64,000 bases of DNA from Arthrobacter_B sp038069765 (GTDB taxonomy: Bacteria; Actinomycetota; Actinomycetes; Actinomycetales; Micrococcaceae): contig NZ_JBBPFS010000001.1 in assembly GCF_038069765.1 (NCBI RefSeq), positions 434,001 through 498,000 on the forward strand. Reading direction: 5' to 3'. This document shows positions 42,544-52,815 of this stretch, in pieces. Within the stretch, counting starts at the first letter, position 1, and each line of letters starts with the position of its first letter. The notes below the pieces were generated by a model. It was given only the letters and a program-made list of their open reading frames with translations, was not told the DNA's origin and did no database searches. The position numbers and the translations under genes were made by a program.

Positions 42544-43217
42544 CCGGCACCGGCACGGACACCGGCTCCAAGTCGGAGCAGGCGTACGTCCAGCTCAAGC
42601 GGCGGATCCTCGGCGGTGAAATGAGTTCCGGGTACCGGCTGGTTCTCAGCAGCATCGCCAACGATCTGGGTTTCAGCGTGGTGCCGGTGCGGGAAGCCAT
42701 CCGCCGGCTTGAAGCCGAAGGCCTGGTGCACTTTGAACGCAACGTCGGGGCGACCGTGGCCGGCATTGACCCGGACCTGTACCTGCACACCATGCAGACG
42801 CTGAGCATCATCGAAGGCGCGGCCACCGCCCTGGCAGCGCCTGCGGTCAACGGTGAGGAACTGGCTAAGGCGCGTGTGCTGAACGAGCAGATGCGCGAGG
42901 TGCTGCAGGATTTCGATCCGGTCCGCTTCACCCAGCTGAACACCGAGTTCCACGCCCTGCTTTACGCCCGCTGTCCCAACCCGCACATCCTGGACCTGGT
43001 CCACCGCGGCTGGTTCCGGCTCAGCAGCATGCGCACCTCCACCTTCCGGTATGTGCCCGGCCGGGCACATGAGTCGGTGGCGGAACACGACGCGCTGCTG
43101 GACCTGATCGAATCCGGCGCCCCGGCGCCCGACGTCGAACACGCCGCCCGCGCGCACCGCACCAACACCCTGAATGCATTCCTGGCCCAGAACAACCAGC
43201 CCCCGTCCCCGATCTAG
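42540..43217 (+). CDS. GntR-family (FadR/FCD) regulator
   Basis: The 225-residue protein has a winged helix at about residues 10-75 (YVQLKRRILGGEMSSGYRLV and VPVREAIRRLEAEGLVHFER). A helical FCD ligand domain follows, with metal-type His/Asp/Glu positions (FHALLYARCPNPHILDL, EHDALLDLIESGAP). Because it overlaps the first catabolic gene and lies inside the operon, it most probably represses it. A pathway intermediate such as homoprotocatechuate or its ring-cleavage product would then be the inducer. The palindrome at 41039-41050 is a candidate site, and the tandem repeats after its own stop are another. Confidence 0.9.
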   Translation: MTGTGTDTGSKSEQAYVQLKRRILGGEMSSGYRLVLSSIANDLGFSVVPVREAIRRLEAEGLVHFERNVGATVAGIDPDLYLHTMQTLSIIEGAATALAAPAVNGEELAKARVLNEQMREVLQDFDPVRFTQLNTEFHALLYARCPNPHILDLVHRGWFRLSSMRTSTFRYVPGRAHESVAEHDALLDLIESGAPAPDVEHAARAHRTNTLNAFLAQNNQPPSPI

Positions 43218-43276
43218 AGACTCCCCGTTCTAGAGACTCCCCGTTCTCAAGACTCCGGTCCACAGACTTCCCCTTC
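43213..43276. repeat. Four 16-base tandem repeats before hpaE
   Basis: Units 1 and 2 (43213-43228 and 43229-43244) are identical: TCTAGAGACTCCCCGT. Unit 3 (43245-43260, TCTCAAGACTCCGGTC) and unit 4 (43261-43276, CACAGACTTCCCCTTC) are diverged. They start at the GntR stop codon and fill most of the gap to hpaE. They may be regulatory sites, a spacer created by replication slippage, or part of an internal promoter. Confidence 0.7.
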
Positions 43277-43309
43277 AGAACCTCCCGATAAGACGAAAGA
43301 GAAAAACCA

Positions 43310-44827
<1,518 letters not shown>

Positions 44828-44884
44828 GCACTCTCCGCCTGCCCGCGTCCCCGACATCTTTACAGTTTGCAAAGGAGCATTCCC

Positions 44885-46000
44885 ATGAGCATTTCCGCCA
44901 TCAACCCCAACCCGATCCCCACGCCGGGCATCCAGCCGCCGGACATTGTCCGCTGCGCCTACATGGAGCTCATCGTCACTGACCTGGCCAAGTCCCGCGA
45001 GTTCTACGTGGACGTCCTGGGCCTGCACGTGACCGAGGAGGACGAGAACGTCATTTACCTGCGTTCCCTGGAGGAGTTCATCCACCACAACCTGGTGCTG
45101 CGCAAGGGGCCGGTTGCCGCCGTCGCCTCCTTCGCCTACCGTGTGCGCACCCCCGAAGACGTGGACACCGCCGAGGCCTACTACAAGGAACTGGGTTGCC
45201 GTACCGAACGCCGCGCCAACGGCTTCACCAAGGGCGTGGGCGACTCGGTTCGCGTGGAGGATCCGCTGGGCTTCCCGTACGAATTCTTCTACTCCGTGGA
45301 GCACGTCGAGCGGCTGACCCAGCGCTACGACCTCTACTCCGCCGGTGAACTCGTGCGTCTGGACCACTTCAATCAGGTCACCCCCGACGTCCCGCGCGGC
45401 CGCGCCTACCTGGAGGACCTGGGCTTCCGCGTCTCCGAGGACATCAAGGACTCCGACGGCGTCACCTACGCCGCCTGGATGCACCGCAAGGACACCGTCC
45501 ATGACACCGCCCTCACCGGCGGCGACGGCCCCCGCATGCACCACGTGGCCTTCGCGACCCACGAAAAGCACAACATCATCCAGATCTGCGACAAGATGGG
45601 CGCCCTGCGCATCTCCGACCGGATTGAGCGCGGCCCCGGCCGGCACGGCGTCTCCAACGCCTTCTACCTCTACATCCTGGATCCGGACGACCACCGCATC
45701 GAGATCTACACGCAGGACTACTACACCGGCGACCCGGACAACCCCACCGTGACCTGGGACGTGCATGACAACCAGCGCCGCGACTGGTGGGGCAACGCCG
45801 TCGTTCCCTCCTGGTACACCGAGGCTTCCCTGGTGCTGGACCTGGACGGCAACCCGCAGCCGGTCACCGCACGCACCGACACTTCCGAAATGGACGTAAC
45901 CATCGGCGCTGACGGCTTCTCCTACACCCGTCCGGCCGACGACGGCGGCACCTCCGCGGGTGAGGCAGCCAAGGGCTTCAAGATCGGCACCCAGCTCTAA
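44885..46000 (+). CDS. hpaD: 3,4-dihydroxyphenylacetate 2,3-dioxygenase (MndD/HpaD type)
   Basis: The 371-residue extradiol dioxygenase contains two VOC modules. The metal triad is His161 (ELVRLDHFNQV), His220 (GPRMHHVAFAT) and Glu273 (DDHRIEIYTQD), equivalent by a six-residue offset to His155, His214 and Glu267 of the Arthrobacter globiformis manganese enzyme MndD. From memory the two proteins share long identical stretches. It opens the ring of homoprotocatechuate at the 2,3 bond with O2. The metal, manganese or iron, cannot be told from ligands alone, though likeness to MndD favours manganese. AAAGGAG precedes the ATG at 44885. Confidence 0.95.
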   Translation: MSISAINPNPIPTPGIQPPDIVRCAYMELIVTDLAKSREFYVDVLGLHVTEEDENVIYLRSLEEFIHHNLVLRKGPVAAVASFAYRVRTPEDVDTAEAYYKELGCRTERRANGFTKGVGDSVRVEDPLGFPYEFFYSVEHVERLTQRYDLYSAGELVRLDHFNQVTPDVPRGRAYLEDLGFRVSEDIKDSDGVTYAAWMHRKDTVHDTALTGGDGPRMHHVAFATHEKHNIIQICDKMGALRISDRIERGPGRHGVSNAFYLYILDPDDHRIEIYTQDYYTGDPDNPTVTWDVHDNQRRDWWGNAVVPSWYTEASLVLDLDGNPQPVTARTDTSEMDVTIGADGFSYTRPADDGGTSAGEAAKGFKIGTQL

Positions 46001-46099
46001 TCCCAGCAGGACAGCGAGGTGCGACGGCGGCGCCGGCCCGGCGCCGTCGTCGCACCCGCCCCGGACGAAGAGAAACCGGACCGAACAGAAAGTAGTGCC

Positions 46100-46885
46100 G
46101 TGCTAGATAAACAGACCATCCAAGCGGTGGCCGATGAACTGCTCGAAGCCAAAGAGACCCGCACCCCGGTCCCGCTGCTGACCGCACGCTATCCCGACAT
46201 GACCATCGAGGACTCCTATGCCGTGCAGAACCTGTGGCGGGAGCGGCTCATTGCCTCCGGACGATCCCTCGCCGGACACAAAATCGGCCTCACCTCCAAG
46301 GCCATGCAGGCCGCCACCGGCATCACCGAGCCCGACTACGGCGTCATTCTCGATGACATGGTGCTGGAGAACGGCTGCACCCTGGACTGGGACTCCTACA
46401 CGCATCCCCGCATTGAAGTGGAGCTGGCCTTTGTGCTCGGCAAGCCGCTGTCCGGTCCGGGCTGCACCATCTTCGACGTCCTGGATGCCACGGACTATGT
46501 GGTGCCCGCCCTGGAGATCCTGGATTCACGGATCGAGATGCAGGGCCGGACCATCGTGGACACCATCTCCGACAACGCGGCAATGGGCGCCATGGTGGTG
46601 GGCGGGAACCCGGTGAAACCGGCCGACGTCGACCTGCGCTGGGTCTCGGCCCTGCTCTACCGCAACCAGACCATCGAGGAAACCGGCGTGGCCGCGGGCG
46701 TGCTGAATCATCCCGCCGCCGGTGTCTACTGGCTCGCCAACAAGCTCTCCGCGCACGGCACCTCGCTGGAAGCCGGAGAAATCATCCTCGCCGGATCCTT
46801 CACCCGCCCCATGTGGGTCTACAAGGGTGACTCGGTGCTCGCAGACTACGGACCGTTGGGAACCATCACATGCCGATTCGAGTAG
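46100..46885 (+). CDS. hpaH: 2-oxo-hept-4-ene-1,7-dioate hydratase
   Basis: The 261-residue protein starts at a GTG at 46100 and belongs to the hydratase/decarboxylase (MhpD/HpaH) group of the FAH superfamily. Evidence is PLLTARYPDMTIEDSYAVQN, GHKIGLTSKAMQAATGITEP, and HPRIEVELAFVLGKPLSGPG (metal-binding Glu residues), then AGSFTRPMWVYKGDSVLADY. It adds water to 2-oxohept-4-ene-1,7-dioate to give 4-hydroxy-2-oxoheptanedioate, the aldolase substrate. Its 3' end overlaps hpaI by 16 bases. Confidence 0.93.
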   Translation: MLDKQTIQAVADELLEAKETRTPVPLLTARYPDMTIEDSYAVQNLWRERLIASGRSLAGHKIGLTSKAMQAATGITEPDYGVILDDMVLENGCTLDWDSYTHPRIEVELAFVLGKPLSGPGCTIFDVLDATDYVVPALEILDSRIEMQGRTIVDTISDNAAMGAMVVGGNPVKPADVDLRWVSALLYRNQTIEETGVAAGVLNHPAAGVYWLANKLSAHGTSLEAGEIILAGSFTRPMWVYKGDSVLADYGPLGTITCRFE

Positions 46886-47670
46886 AAGAACCCTTCTCCG
46901 CGCGGCTGGCCGGCGGGAGCCGGCAGACCGGAATGTGGGTCTGCTCCGGCAGCCCGCTGGTGGCCGAAATCTGCGCCGGCTCGGGCCTGGACTGGCTGCT
47001 GATCGACGCCGAGCACAGCCCCAACGGCCTGGAATCACTGCTGGCCCAGCTGCAGGCGGTGCACGGCTACCCGGCAGTGCCGGTGGTCCGTCCGCCGTCC
47101 GGGGACGCGGTGCTGCTGAAGCAGTACCTGGACCTGGGCGTGCAGAACCTGCTGATCCCCATGGTGGACACCGCGGAGCAGGCCGCAGAGATGGTCCGCG
47201 CCGTCCGCTATCCGCCGCACGGCATCCGCGGCGTGGGCAGCGCCCTGGCGCGTGCCTCGCGGTGGAACCGCATTGACGGCTACCTCGAGAACGCTGCGGA
47301 GAGCATCACGCTGCTGCTGCAGATCGAGTCCGCCGCCGCCGTCGAAAACGTGGCGGAAATCGCCGCGGTCGACGGCGTGGACGGGCTCTTCATCGGCCCG
47401 TCCGACCTCGCCGCCTCCATGGGCCACCTCGGCCAACAGGACCATCCCGAGGTGCTGGCCGCCGTCGAGCACTGCATCCGTGCGGTGAAGGCGGCCGGAA
47501 AACCGGTGGGCGTCAACGCGTTCGCCGAAGCAACCGCCCGGCGCTACATCGAGGCCGGCGTCGACTTCATCCTCGTGGGCGCCGACGTCGCGCTCCTGGC
47601 CCGGGGCAGCGAGGCCCTGGCCGCAAAATACATTCCGGCTGCGGACGACGACGCCCGCGCCAGTTACTGA
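46870..47670 (+). CDS. hpaI: 4-hydroxy-2-oxoheptanedioate aldolase
   Basis: The 266-residue class II aldolase shows GMWVCSGSPLVAEICAGSGL, WLLIDAEHSPNGLE (catalytic His region), VQNLLIPMVDTAEQAAEMV, the metal-ligand Glu in LLLQIESAAAVENVAEI, and DGLFIGPSDLAASMGH. It splits 4-hydroxy-2-oxoheptanedioate into pyruvate and succinate semialdehyde, the last step of the pathway before central metabolism. It overlaps hpaH out of frame, so translation is coupled, and the MFS gene begins 13 bases after its stop. Confidence 0.94.
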   Translation: MPIRVEEPFSARLAGGSRQTGMWVCSGSPLVAEICAGSGLDWLLIDAEHSPNGLESLLAQLQAVHGYPAVPVVRPPSGDAVLLKQYLDLGVQNLLIPMVDTAEQAAEMVRAVRYPPHGIRGVGSALARASRWNRIDGYLENAAESITLLLQIESAAAVENVAEIAAVDGVDGLFIGPSDLAASMGHLGQQDHPEVLAAVEHCIRAVKAAGKPVGVNAFAEATARRYIEAGVDFILVGADVALLARGSEALAAKYIPAADDDARASY

Positions 47671-47683
47671 TAAGGACCCTCCC

Positions 47684-49117
47684 ATGGCTTCTGTCTCCGG
47701 CATCTCCCCGCCCCCGTCATCGGCGCCGCGCACCAGCGCGAAAGACAACCGGCGGGTCGCCTTTGCCACCCTGATCGGCACCACCGTCGAATGGTATGAC
47801 TTCTTCATTTACGCCACCGCGGCCGGGCTGGTGTTTTCCACCCTCTTCTTCGAACCCGCCGGCAAGGAAATCGCCACCCTGATCGCCTTCGCCTCGGTGG
47901 GACTGAGCTTCCTCTTCCGCCCTCTCGGCGCCTTCCTGGCCGGACACTACGGCGACAAGATCGGCCGCAAGGCCATGCTCGTGATCACGCTGCTGCTCAT
48001 GGGCGGGGCCACCACGCTGATCGGCGTCCTGCCCACCTACGAGACGGCCGGCGTCTGGGCACCGATCCTGCTGCTGCTGCTGCGCATCATCCAGGGCATC
48101 TCCGCCGGCGGTGAATGGGGCGGCGCCGTGCTGATGTCGGTGGAGCACGCACCGCGGAACCGGCGCGGGCTCTTTGGTTCCTTCCCCCAGCTGGGAGTGC
48201 CGCTGGGCATGCTGCTGGCCTCCGGCGTCACGGCGCTGATGACCGGCGTGATCTCCCCGGGCGACGAGTTCATCGAGTGGGGCTGGCGGCTGCCGTTCCT
48301 GCTCAGCATCGTCCTGATCGGCGTCGGCTTCCTGGTGCGCATGTCAGTGAACGAGTCTCCGGTGTTCGAGGAGATCTCCGAGAAGAAGCAGCAGACCAAG
48401 ATGCCCATTGTCGAGCTGATGAAAAACCACTGGAAGCTGGTGGTCCTGGCGGCCCTGGTCTTCGCCGGCAACAGTGCCGCCGGGTACATGACCACCGGCG
48501 GGTTCATCCTGAACTACTCGACCAACCCCGAAGGTTCCCTGGCCATGGACCGCACGGACGTGCTCCTGGCCGTCTCCGGATCGGCTGCTGTCTGGTTCCT
48601 CTTCACCCTGATCAGCGGACTCATGGCCGACCTGATCGGGCGGAAGAGGACCTACCTGATCGGGTTCGGCATCCTGGCGCTGACGGTTTTCCCGCTGTTC
48701 TGGCTGATCAACACCGGAAACCTCGCGTTTATGTTCGTGGGCCTGGCCCTGTTCTCCGTGGGACTGGGCCTGACCTACGGTCCGCAGGCCGCCTGGTACA
48801 GCGAGATTTTCCCGGCGTCGATCCGGTTCTCGGGTGTTTCAGTGTCCTACGCGCTGGGCGCGATTGTCGGCGGCGCCTTTGCCCCCACCATCGCCCAGGC
48901 GCTGGTGCAGGCAACCGGCAGTACGCTGGCGGTCTCCGGTTACCTGCTGCTCATGGTGGCCATCGCTACGGCTGCCACCATCATGCTGCGCGACCGTCCC
49001 GGCATCGACCTGTCCATCCGCAACCAGGCGGAGCAGGAAGTCGGAGCAACCATCTTCGACAAGCGCCGGGGCGTCTCCACCGACGACGCCGTCCGGCCGG
49101 ATGCCGCTCGGGTCTGA
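47684..49117 (+). CDS. MFS transporter, metabolite:proton symporter (MHS) type
   Basis: The 477-residue protein has 12 predicted membrane helices and the MHS signature GTTVEWYDFFIYATAAGLVF near the start. It also has LFRPLGAFLAGHYGDKIGRK in the 2-3 loop, and RIIQGISAGGEWGGAVLMSV. This group imports organic acids such as shikimate, dicarboxylates and aromatic acids with protons. Being last in the homoprotocatechuate operon, it most likely brings in 4-hydroxyphenylacetate or homoprotocatechuate. No hydroxylase gene (hpaB/hpaC) is in the window, so either the diol is taken up or the hydroxylase lies elsewhere. Confidence 0.9.
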   Translation: MASVSGISPPPSSAPRTSAKDNRRVAFATLIGTTVEWYDFFIYATAAGLVFSTLFFEPAGKEIATLIAFASVGLSFLFRPLGAFLAGHYGDKIGRKAMLVITLLLMGGATTLIGVLPTYETAGVWAPILLLLLRIIQGISAGGEWGGAVLMSVEHAPRNRRGLFGSFPQLGVPLGMLLASGVTALMTGVISPGDEFIEWGWRLPFLLSIVLIGVGFLVRMSVNESPVFEEISEKKQQTKMPIVELMKNHWKLVVLAALVFAGNSAAGYMTTGGFILNYSTNPEGSLAMDRTDVLLAVSGSAAVWFLFTLISGLMADLIGRKRTYLIGFGILALTVFPLFWLINTGNLAFMFVGLALFSVGLGLTYGPQAAWYSEIFPASIRFSGVSVSYALGAIVGGAFAPTIAQALVQATGSTLAVSGYLLLMVAIATAATIMLRDRPGIDLSIRNQAEQEVGATIFDKRRGVSTDDAVRPDAARV

Positions 49118-49150
49118 CCTGGTAAGCGCGGTTGGCTTAGCCGGCTCGGG

Positions 49151-49837
49151 CTAGAGCGCCTCGACAATCGAGGACTCCTCCGGCAGCGTGTTCCGGCGGT
49201 CGATGAAGGCACCGGCGCGGGGGAGCTTTTCGCTGAAGGACGTGAAACTCAGCGGAAGCCCCCGCGCCGTCCGCGGGTCTGCGGCGTCCATCGCCTGCAG
49301 GTGCACGTGGGGCTGCGTGGAATTTCCGGAGTTGCCGCAGGCACCGATGTGCTCGCCCTCGCTCACGCGGGAACCTGCGGCAACCCGGACGGAACCGAAC
49401 TGCAGGTGCATCACGCCCACTACGGCGCGGCCGTCCTCCGCGGCGATGAGAATGTAGTTGCCCCCGATGGCTTCGATCCCGCTCCGCAGCCGGGCCGGCT
49501 GGCCCAGCACGTACGGGATGAGGGCCAGCTGGGACCGGCGGGCCCGGTGGTCGTCCTCGCCGTCGTGCACCGCAACAACTGTTCCGCTGACCGGGGCCAG
49601 GATCTGGCGCCCGAAGGCGAAGAAGAGCTCCGGCGGCTCCGTGGCGAACGCCGACCGCCAGCTGACCGCGGGCGCCGTCCGTCCGGCGTCGTCCACCCCC
49701 ACAAAATCGATTGCATAAGTGGTGGCGAGCAGATGGGTGCCGTGGCTGGGCACCCGGCGCAGCGGGCTGTTTTCCACTTTCCACTTCCCGGTGAAGGGAA
49801 GGGACACCGGGACGGTCCGGTCCTGGCCACTCGTCAT
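49151..49837 (-). CDS. M23-type peptidase domain protein without signal peptide
   Basis: The 228-residue protein starts at 49837 after AAGGGAACC. It contains an M23/LytM-like fold: RVPSHGTHLLATTYAIDFVG, GRQILAPVSGTVVAVHDGED, HLQFGSVRVAAGSRVSEGEH and GNSGNSTQPHVHLQ with the HxH ligand pair. M23 enzymes usually cut peptidoglycan cross-bridges with a zinc centre. Here the first His-x-D pair reads HGTHLLATTYAIDF, which fits the family loosely. No export signal is seen, so it may act inside the cell or be exported another way. Confidence 0.7.
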   Translation of the reverse strand: MTSGQDRTVPVSLPFTGKWKVENSPLRRVPSHGTHLLATTYAIDFVGVDDAGRTAPAVSWRSAFATEPPELFFAFGRQILAPVSGTVVAVHDGEDDHRARRSQLALIPYVLGQPARLRSGIEAIGGNYILIAAEDGRAVVGVMHLQFGSVRVAAGSRVSEGEHIGACGNSGNSTQPHVHLQAMDAADPRTARGLPLSFTSFSEKLPRAGAFIDRRNTLPEESSIVEAL

Positions 49838-49931
49838 GGTTCCCTTGTACACCAGGCCTTCCGGCAGGGTAAATCCTCTTGGGACGCTGCCGCGCGGGTC
49901 GGGCGGAACCGCGCGGGCGCCGGCAGCCGCT

Positions 49932-50668
49932 CTACCAGGGGAGCGGGCCGTCCTCGTCGGTAAAGGTGCCGGTGGGCCCGCCGGCGGGGATGGTGGCCAT
50001 CCGGACGGCGGCAAGGGCACCCTGGGCCGGAGTGCGGGTACCGCGGAAACCGTTCAGGTCCGTGGCCACGAAACCCGGGCAGACCGCATTGACCAGGATG
50101 CCCTCCGGTGCGAGTCCCTTGGCGTATTGCAGCGTCAGGGAAGTCAGGGCCGTTTTGGAGGGCGCGTATCCGGCGGCGATCGGATCCGTGCTGGCAGGGT
50201 CCGAAACCGCGGCAAGGGACCCGGCAACACTGGAGACGTTGACGATGCGTGGTGCGGAAGAGAGGCGCAGCAGGGGCAGGAAGGCCGCGGTCACGGAAAT
50301 GACCCCGAAGAAGTTGGTCTCAAAGACGGAGCGGATCTCGTCCACCTCGGCGAGCCCGGCTGCTGGGCTGCGAAGCTGACGCCCGGCGTCGCCACAATCC
50401 CGGCATTGTTCACCAGCGCATCCAGCCGCCCGAATTGGCGTTTGACCGCATCCGCCGCGGCTGCCACCGAGGCGGGATCGGTGACATCGAGTACGACGGC
50501 GACGGCGCTGCCGCCCCCCGCGCGGAGTTCCGCTGCGGCGCGTTCACCGGCGTCGGCTTTCCGCGCCGCTACCACCACCGTGTGGCCAAGGGCAGCCAAC
50601 TGGCCGGCAATCTGGCGGCCGATGCCCTTGTTGGCGCCGGTGACGAGGGCAATCATTTGCTCATTCAT
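49932..50668 (-). pseudogene. Short-chain dehydrogenase with a single frameshift
   Basis: The N-terminal piece starts at 50668 (TTTAGGAGTCCC before the ATG) with the Rossmann motif ALVTGANKGIGRQIAG and reaches LVNNAGIVATPGVSFAAQQP. Near 50370 the frame changes. The rest is in another frame: EIRSVFETNFFGVISVTAAF, VNVSSVAGS, the catalytic YAPSK, and VNAVCPGFVATDLNG. One missing base at the junction explains it, and everything else is intact. The cause may be a real mutation, a very young pseudogene or a sequencing error. It would be a roughly 245-residue NAD(P)-dependent SDR. It is divergent from the AraC regulator. Confidence 0.8.
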
Positions 50669-50781
50669 GGGACTCCTAAAAATCTGCAGCCGACCCGATC
50701 GGGAAGACACCTCCAGTCTGCCCACCTAGTCCCGTACGAGGAATAACAAAAAGTCCGCATATTTTGCTCTAGAGTACAAAC

Positions 50782-51717
50782 GTGATGGATGACCGGTTAT
50801 CGGAGGTGCTCGACCTCATTGAGGTGAGGAGCATTATTTCGGGCAGCACCGCGGTGTCCGGACGGTGGGAAACCGAAAGCAGCATCGATGAGGACCTGAA
50901 GTTCTTTGCAGTGGTGCAGGGCACGGTGCGTCTCTCCACAGACGGGTCGACGACACCCCTAATCCTGGCGGGCGGCGATGTTGCCGTCCTCAACGGCCGG
51001 CGCTGGCTCAGGCTGGAGGGCGGAAGCGGCGACGCCGCGCCGCAGCTCCTGGAGCCGCCGGCCAGCGGAACCTTTGTCCGACTGGGCGAGGGCGCCCCGG
51101 GCGCCGAGGACATTGTCATCGGCGGTCGAATAGCCGTGAACGCCACGGGCAGGGAGCTGCTGCTGCAGGCCCTTCCGTCCGTGGCGCACATCAGATCGGG
51201 AACGGATGCCGCACCGCACCTGCATGACCTGATCGACCGGCTGTTCACGGAGGTGTCGAGCCCCCGGGCCGGCTCCGCCTTTGCCGTCCGCCAGTACGGA
51301 CAACTGCTGCTGGTGGAAGTACTTCGGGCCTTCATGCAGAACTCGGAGCTGCCCCGGGGGTGGCTGAAGCTGGTTGCCGATGAACGGTTGCGGCCTGCCG
51401 TTGCACTGATCCACGACCGGATTTCCACGCCGCCCAGTCTGGAAGACCTGGCCCGCGCGGCCGCCATGTCCCGCACGGCCTTCACCGAACGGTTCCGCGA
51501 AGCGGCGGGCACGCCGCCCCGGTCCTACGTGAACCAGTGGCGGATGCTGGTGGCGCAGCGGGAACTGCAGTCGGGCGATGTTCGGATCCGGTCCCTGGCC
51601 CTTGACCTTGGCTATGCCTCCGAGAGCGCTTTCAGCACGGCGTTCAAGCGCAGCGTGGGTGAGTCGCCACTGCGCTACCGGTCAAGGATGCGGGCGCCGC
51701 AGCAGGCGACGAACTAG
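50782..51717 (+). CDS. AraC-family regulator with AraC-type N-terminal cupin
   Basis: The 311-residue protein (GTG at 50782 or ATG at 50785) has a cupin-like sensor domain (LKFFAVVQGTVRLSTDGS, LILAGGDVAVLNG). Its C-terminal AraC DNA-binding domain has SLEDLARAAAMSRTAFTERF, GTPPRSYVNQWRMLVAQREL and DLGYASESAFSTAFKRSVGE. This is the AraC_binding_2 arrangement common next to oxidoreductase genes. It is divergent from the SDR with about 113 bases between starts, so it probably controls that gene. Confidence 0.88.
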   Translation: MMDDRLSEVLDLIEVRSIISGSTAVSGRWETESSIDEDLKFFAVVQGTVRLSTDGSTTPLILAGGDVAVLNGRRWLRLEGGSGDAAPQLLEPPASGTFVRLGEGAPGAEDIVIGGRIAVNATGRELLLQALPSVAHIRSGTDAAPHLHDLIDRLFTEVSSPRAGSAFAVRQYGQLLLVEVLRAFMQNSELPRGWLKLVADERLRPAVALIHDRISTPPSLEDLARAAAMSRTAFTERFREAAGTPPRSYVNQWRMLVAQRELQSGDVRIRSLALDLGYASESAFSTAFKRSVGESPLRYRSRMRAPQQATN

Positions 51718-51807
51718 CCACAGCCGTTTGAGCCACAGGCGACGAACTGGCGGATGAGGCAGGCAGCCGGCTGCGCGTCGCAGGTACGCGGAACCCGGCG
51801 TCCTGCG

Positions 51808-51813
51808 TATATT
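51808..51813 (+). promoter_or_regulatory. -10 element of a probable leaderless mRNA
   Basis: TATATT lies six bases before the ATG of the first alpha/beta hydrolase at 51820. Transcription would therefore begin at or next to the A of the start codon. No Shine-Dalgarno is present. The same arrangement occurs before the second hydrolase. Confidence 0.55.
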
Positions 51814-51819
51814 GTTCGC

Positions 51820-52716
51820 ATGCCCAACAAGAACGCGTCTCCGGTCACCTCTGAGCAGGTCACGATCCCCGTGGCGGCCGGGGGAGCGGTCGCCGGAATC
51901 CTGCGCACGCCCTCCGGGAGCCTGCCGACCGCTGCCGTGGTCATCCATTCCGCAACTGCAGTCGCGCAGCGGCTGTACACCGGCTTTGCCGAGTACCTGT
52001 GCGAGAACGGATTCGCCGTCCTCACCTACGACTACCGCGGAATAGGAGCCTCAGGGAGCCCGAAAGTGAACCGGAACCTGCGGATGCGGGATTGGATGGA
52101 ACAGGACGTTCCGGCAGCGGCCGAGTGGATGGCCGGCCGGTACCCGGATCTTCCGCAGTTCGCCGTCGGGCACTCCCTCGGCGGCCAGGCCCTGGTTCTC
52201 AACAACGGAACAGAGGGTCTTGCCGGCTTTGTCGCCGTCGGGTCGCACGGCGGAGTCACCCGCGCCGTCAAGGTCCGGAAGGAACGGATTCGGGTGACCC
52301 TGGTGCTGCGGGTGGTCGGCCCGCTGTGTGCCCGGGTGCTGGGTTTCGCTCCGGCGCGGCGGCTGGGACTGGGAGAGGACATGCCCGCAACCGCGGTGCT
52401 GGAATGGAGCGGCTGGTCCCGGCAGCCCGGTTATTTTTTCGACGACCCGAGCATGCACGCCGCCAAGCGAGCCGCCCAGGTAAAGGCCGATGTCCTCGCC
52501 GTCGGACTCAGCGACGATCTGTGGGCCACTCCGGCCCAGATTGGCCCGTTCTTTGGCCATCTGGTGAACGCGCGCGTTGAGCGCCGCAACTACACGCCCG
52601 ACGACGGCGGCGTCCCTGCCATCGGACACATGGGTTTTTTCCGGCGCAGCGTGAAGGACAGCCTGTGGCCTGAAGTCCGGGACTGGCTCGGCGAGCGGAT
52701 TCCCAACCGGTCCTGA
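51820..52716 (+). CDS. Alpha/beta hydrolase, first of two paralogues
   Basis: The 298-residue protein is an alpha/beta hydrolase of the COG4757-like type. The oxyanion region reads VVIHSATAVAQRLYTGFAEY, with YDYRGIGASGSP after it. The nucleophile is Ser119 in FAVGHSLGGQAL, and the catalytic His is in VPAIGHMGFFRR near the end. It has no signal peptide. It is about 60 percent identical by eye to the paralogue that follows after 99 bases, so the pair is a tandem duplication. The substrate is unknown. The upstream sequence suggests a leaderless transcript. Confidence 0.85.
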   Translation: MPNKNASPVTSEQVTIPVAAGGAVAGILRTPSGSLPTAAVVIHSATAVAQRLYTGFAEYLCENGFAVLTYDYRGIGASGSPKVNRNLRMRDWMEQDVPAAAEWMAGRYPDLPQFAVGHSLGGQALVLNNGTEGLAGFVAVGSHGGVTRAVKVRKERIRVTLVLRVVGPLCARVLGFAPARRLGLGEDMPATAVLEWSGWSRQPGYFFDDPSMHAAKRAAQVKADVLAVGLSDDLWATPAQIGPFFGHLVNARVERRNYTPDDGGVPAIGHMGFFRRSVKDSLWPEVRDWLGERIPNRS

Positions 52717-52802
52717 CCCGGTGACCACCGAACGGCTCCTCTGACGGAGGTGCCGGATAACGGGAGCCAGGCACAGGGCTACTTGAAACCGCGGGTCCCG
52801 TG

Positions 52803-52808
52803 TATATT
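52803..52808 (+). promoter_or_regulatory. -10 element of the second leaderless hydrolase gene
   Basis: TATATT lies seven bases before the ATG at 52816. The surrounding string (GTATATTG...TTCGCATG) matches that of the first paralogue. TTGAAA at 52783-52788 could be a -35, although the spacing of 14 bases is short. Confidence 0.55.
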
Positions 52809-52815
52809 GCTTCGC

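Noticed and set aside
51690..51750. Direct repeat GGCGACGAACT after the AraC gene
   Set aside because: Two copies of 11 bases lie 37 bases apart with no other structure; it may be a small slippage or chance event and explains nothing further.
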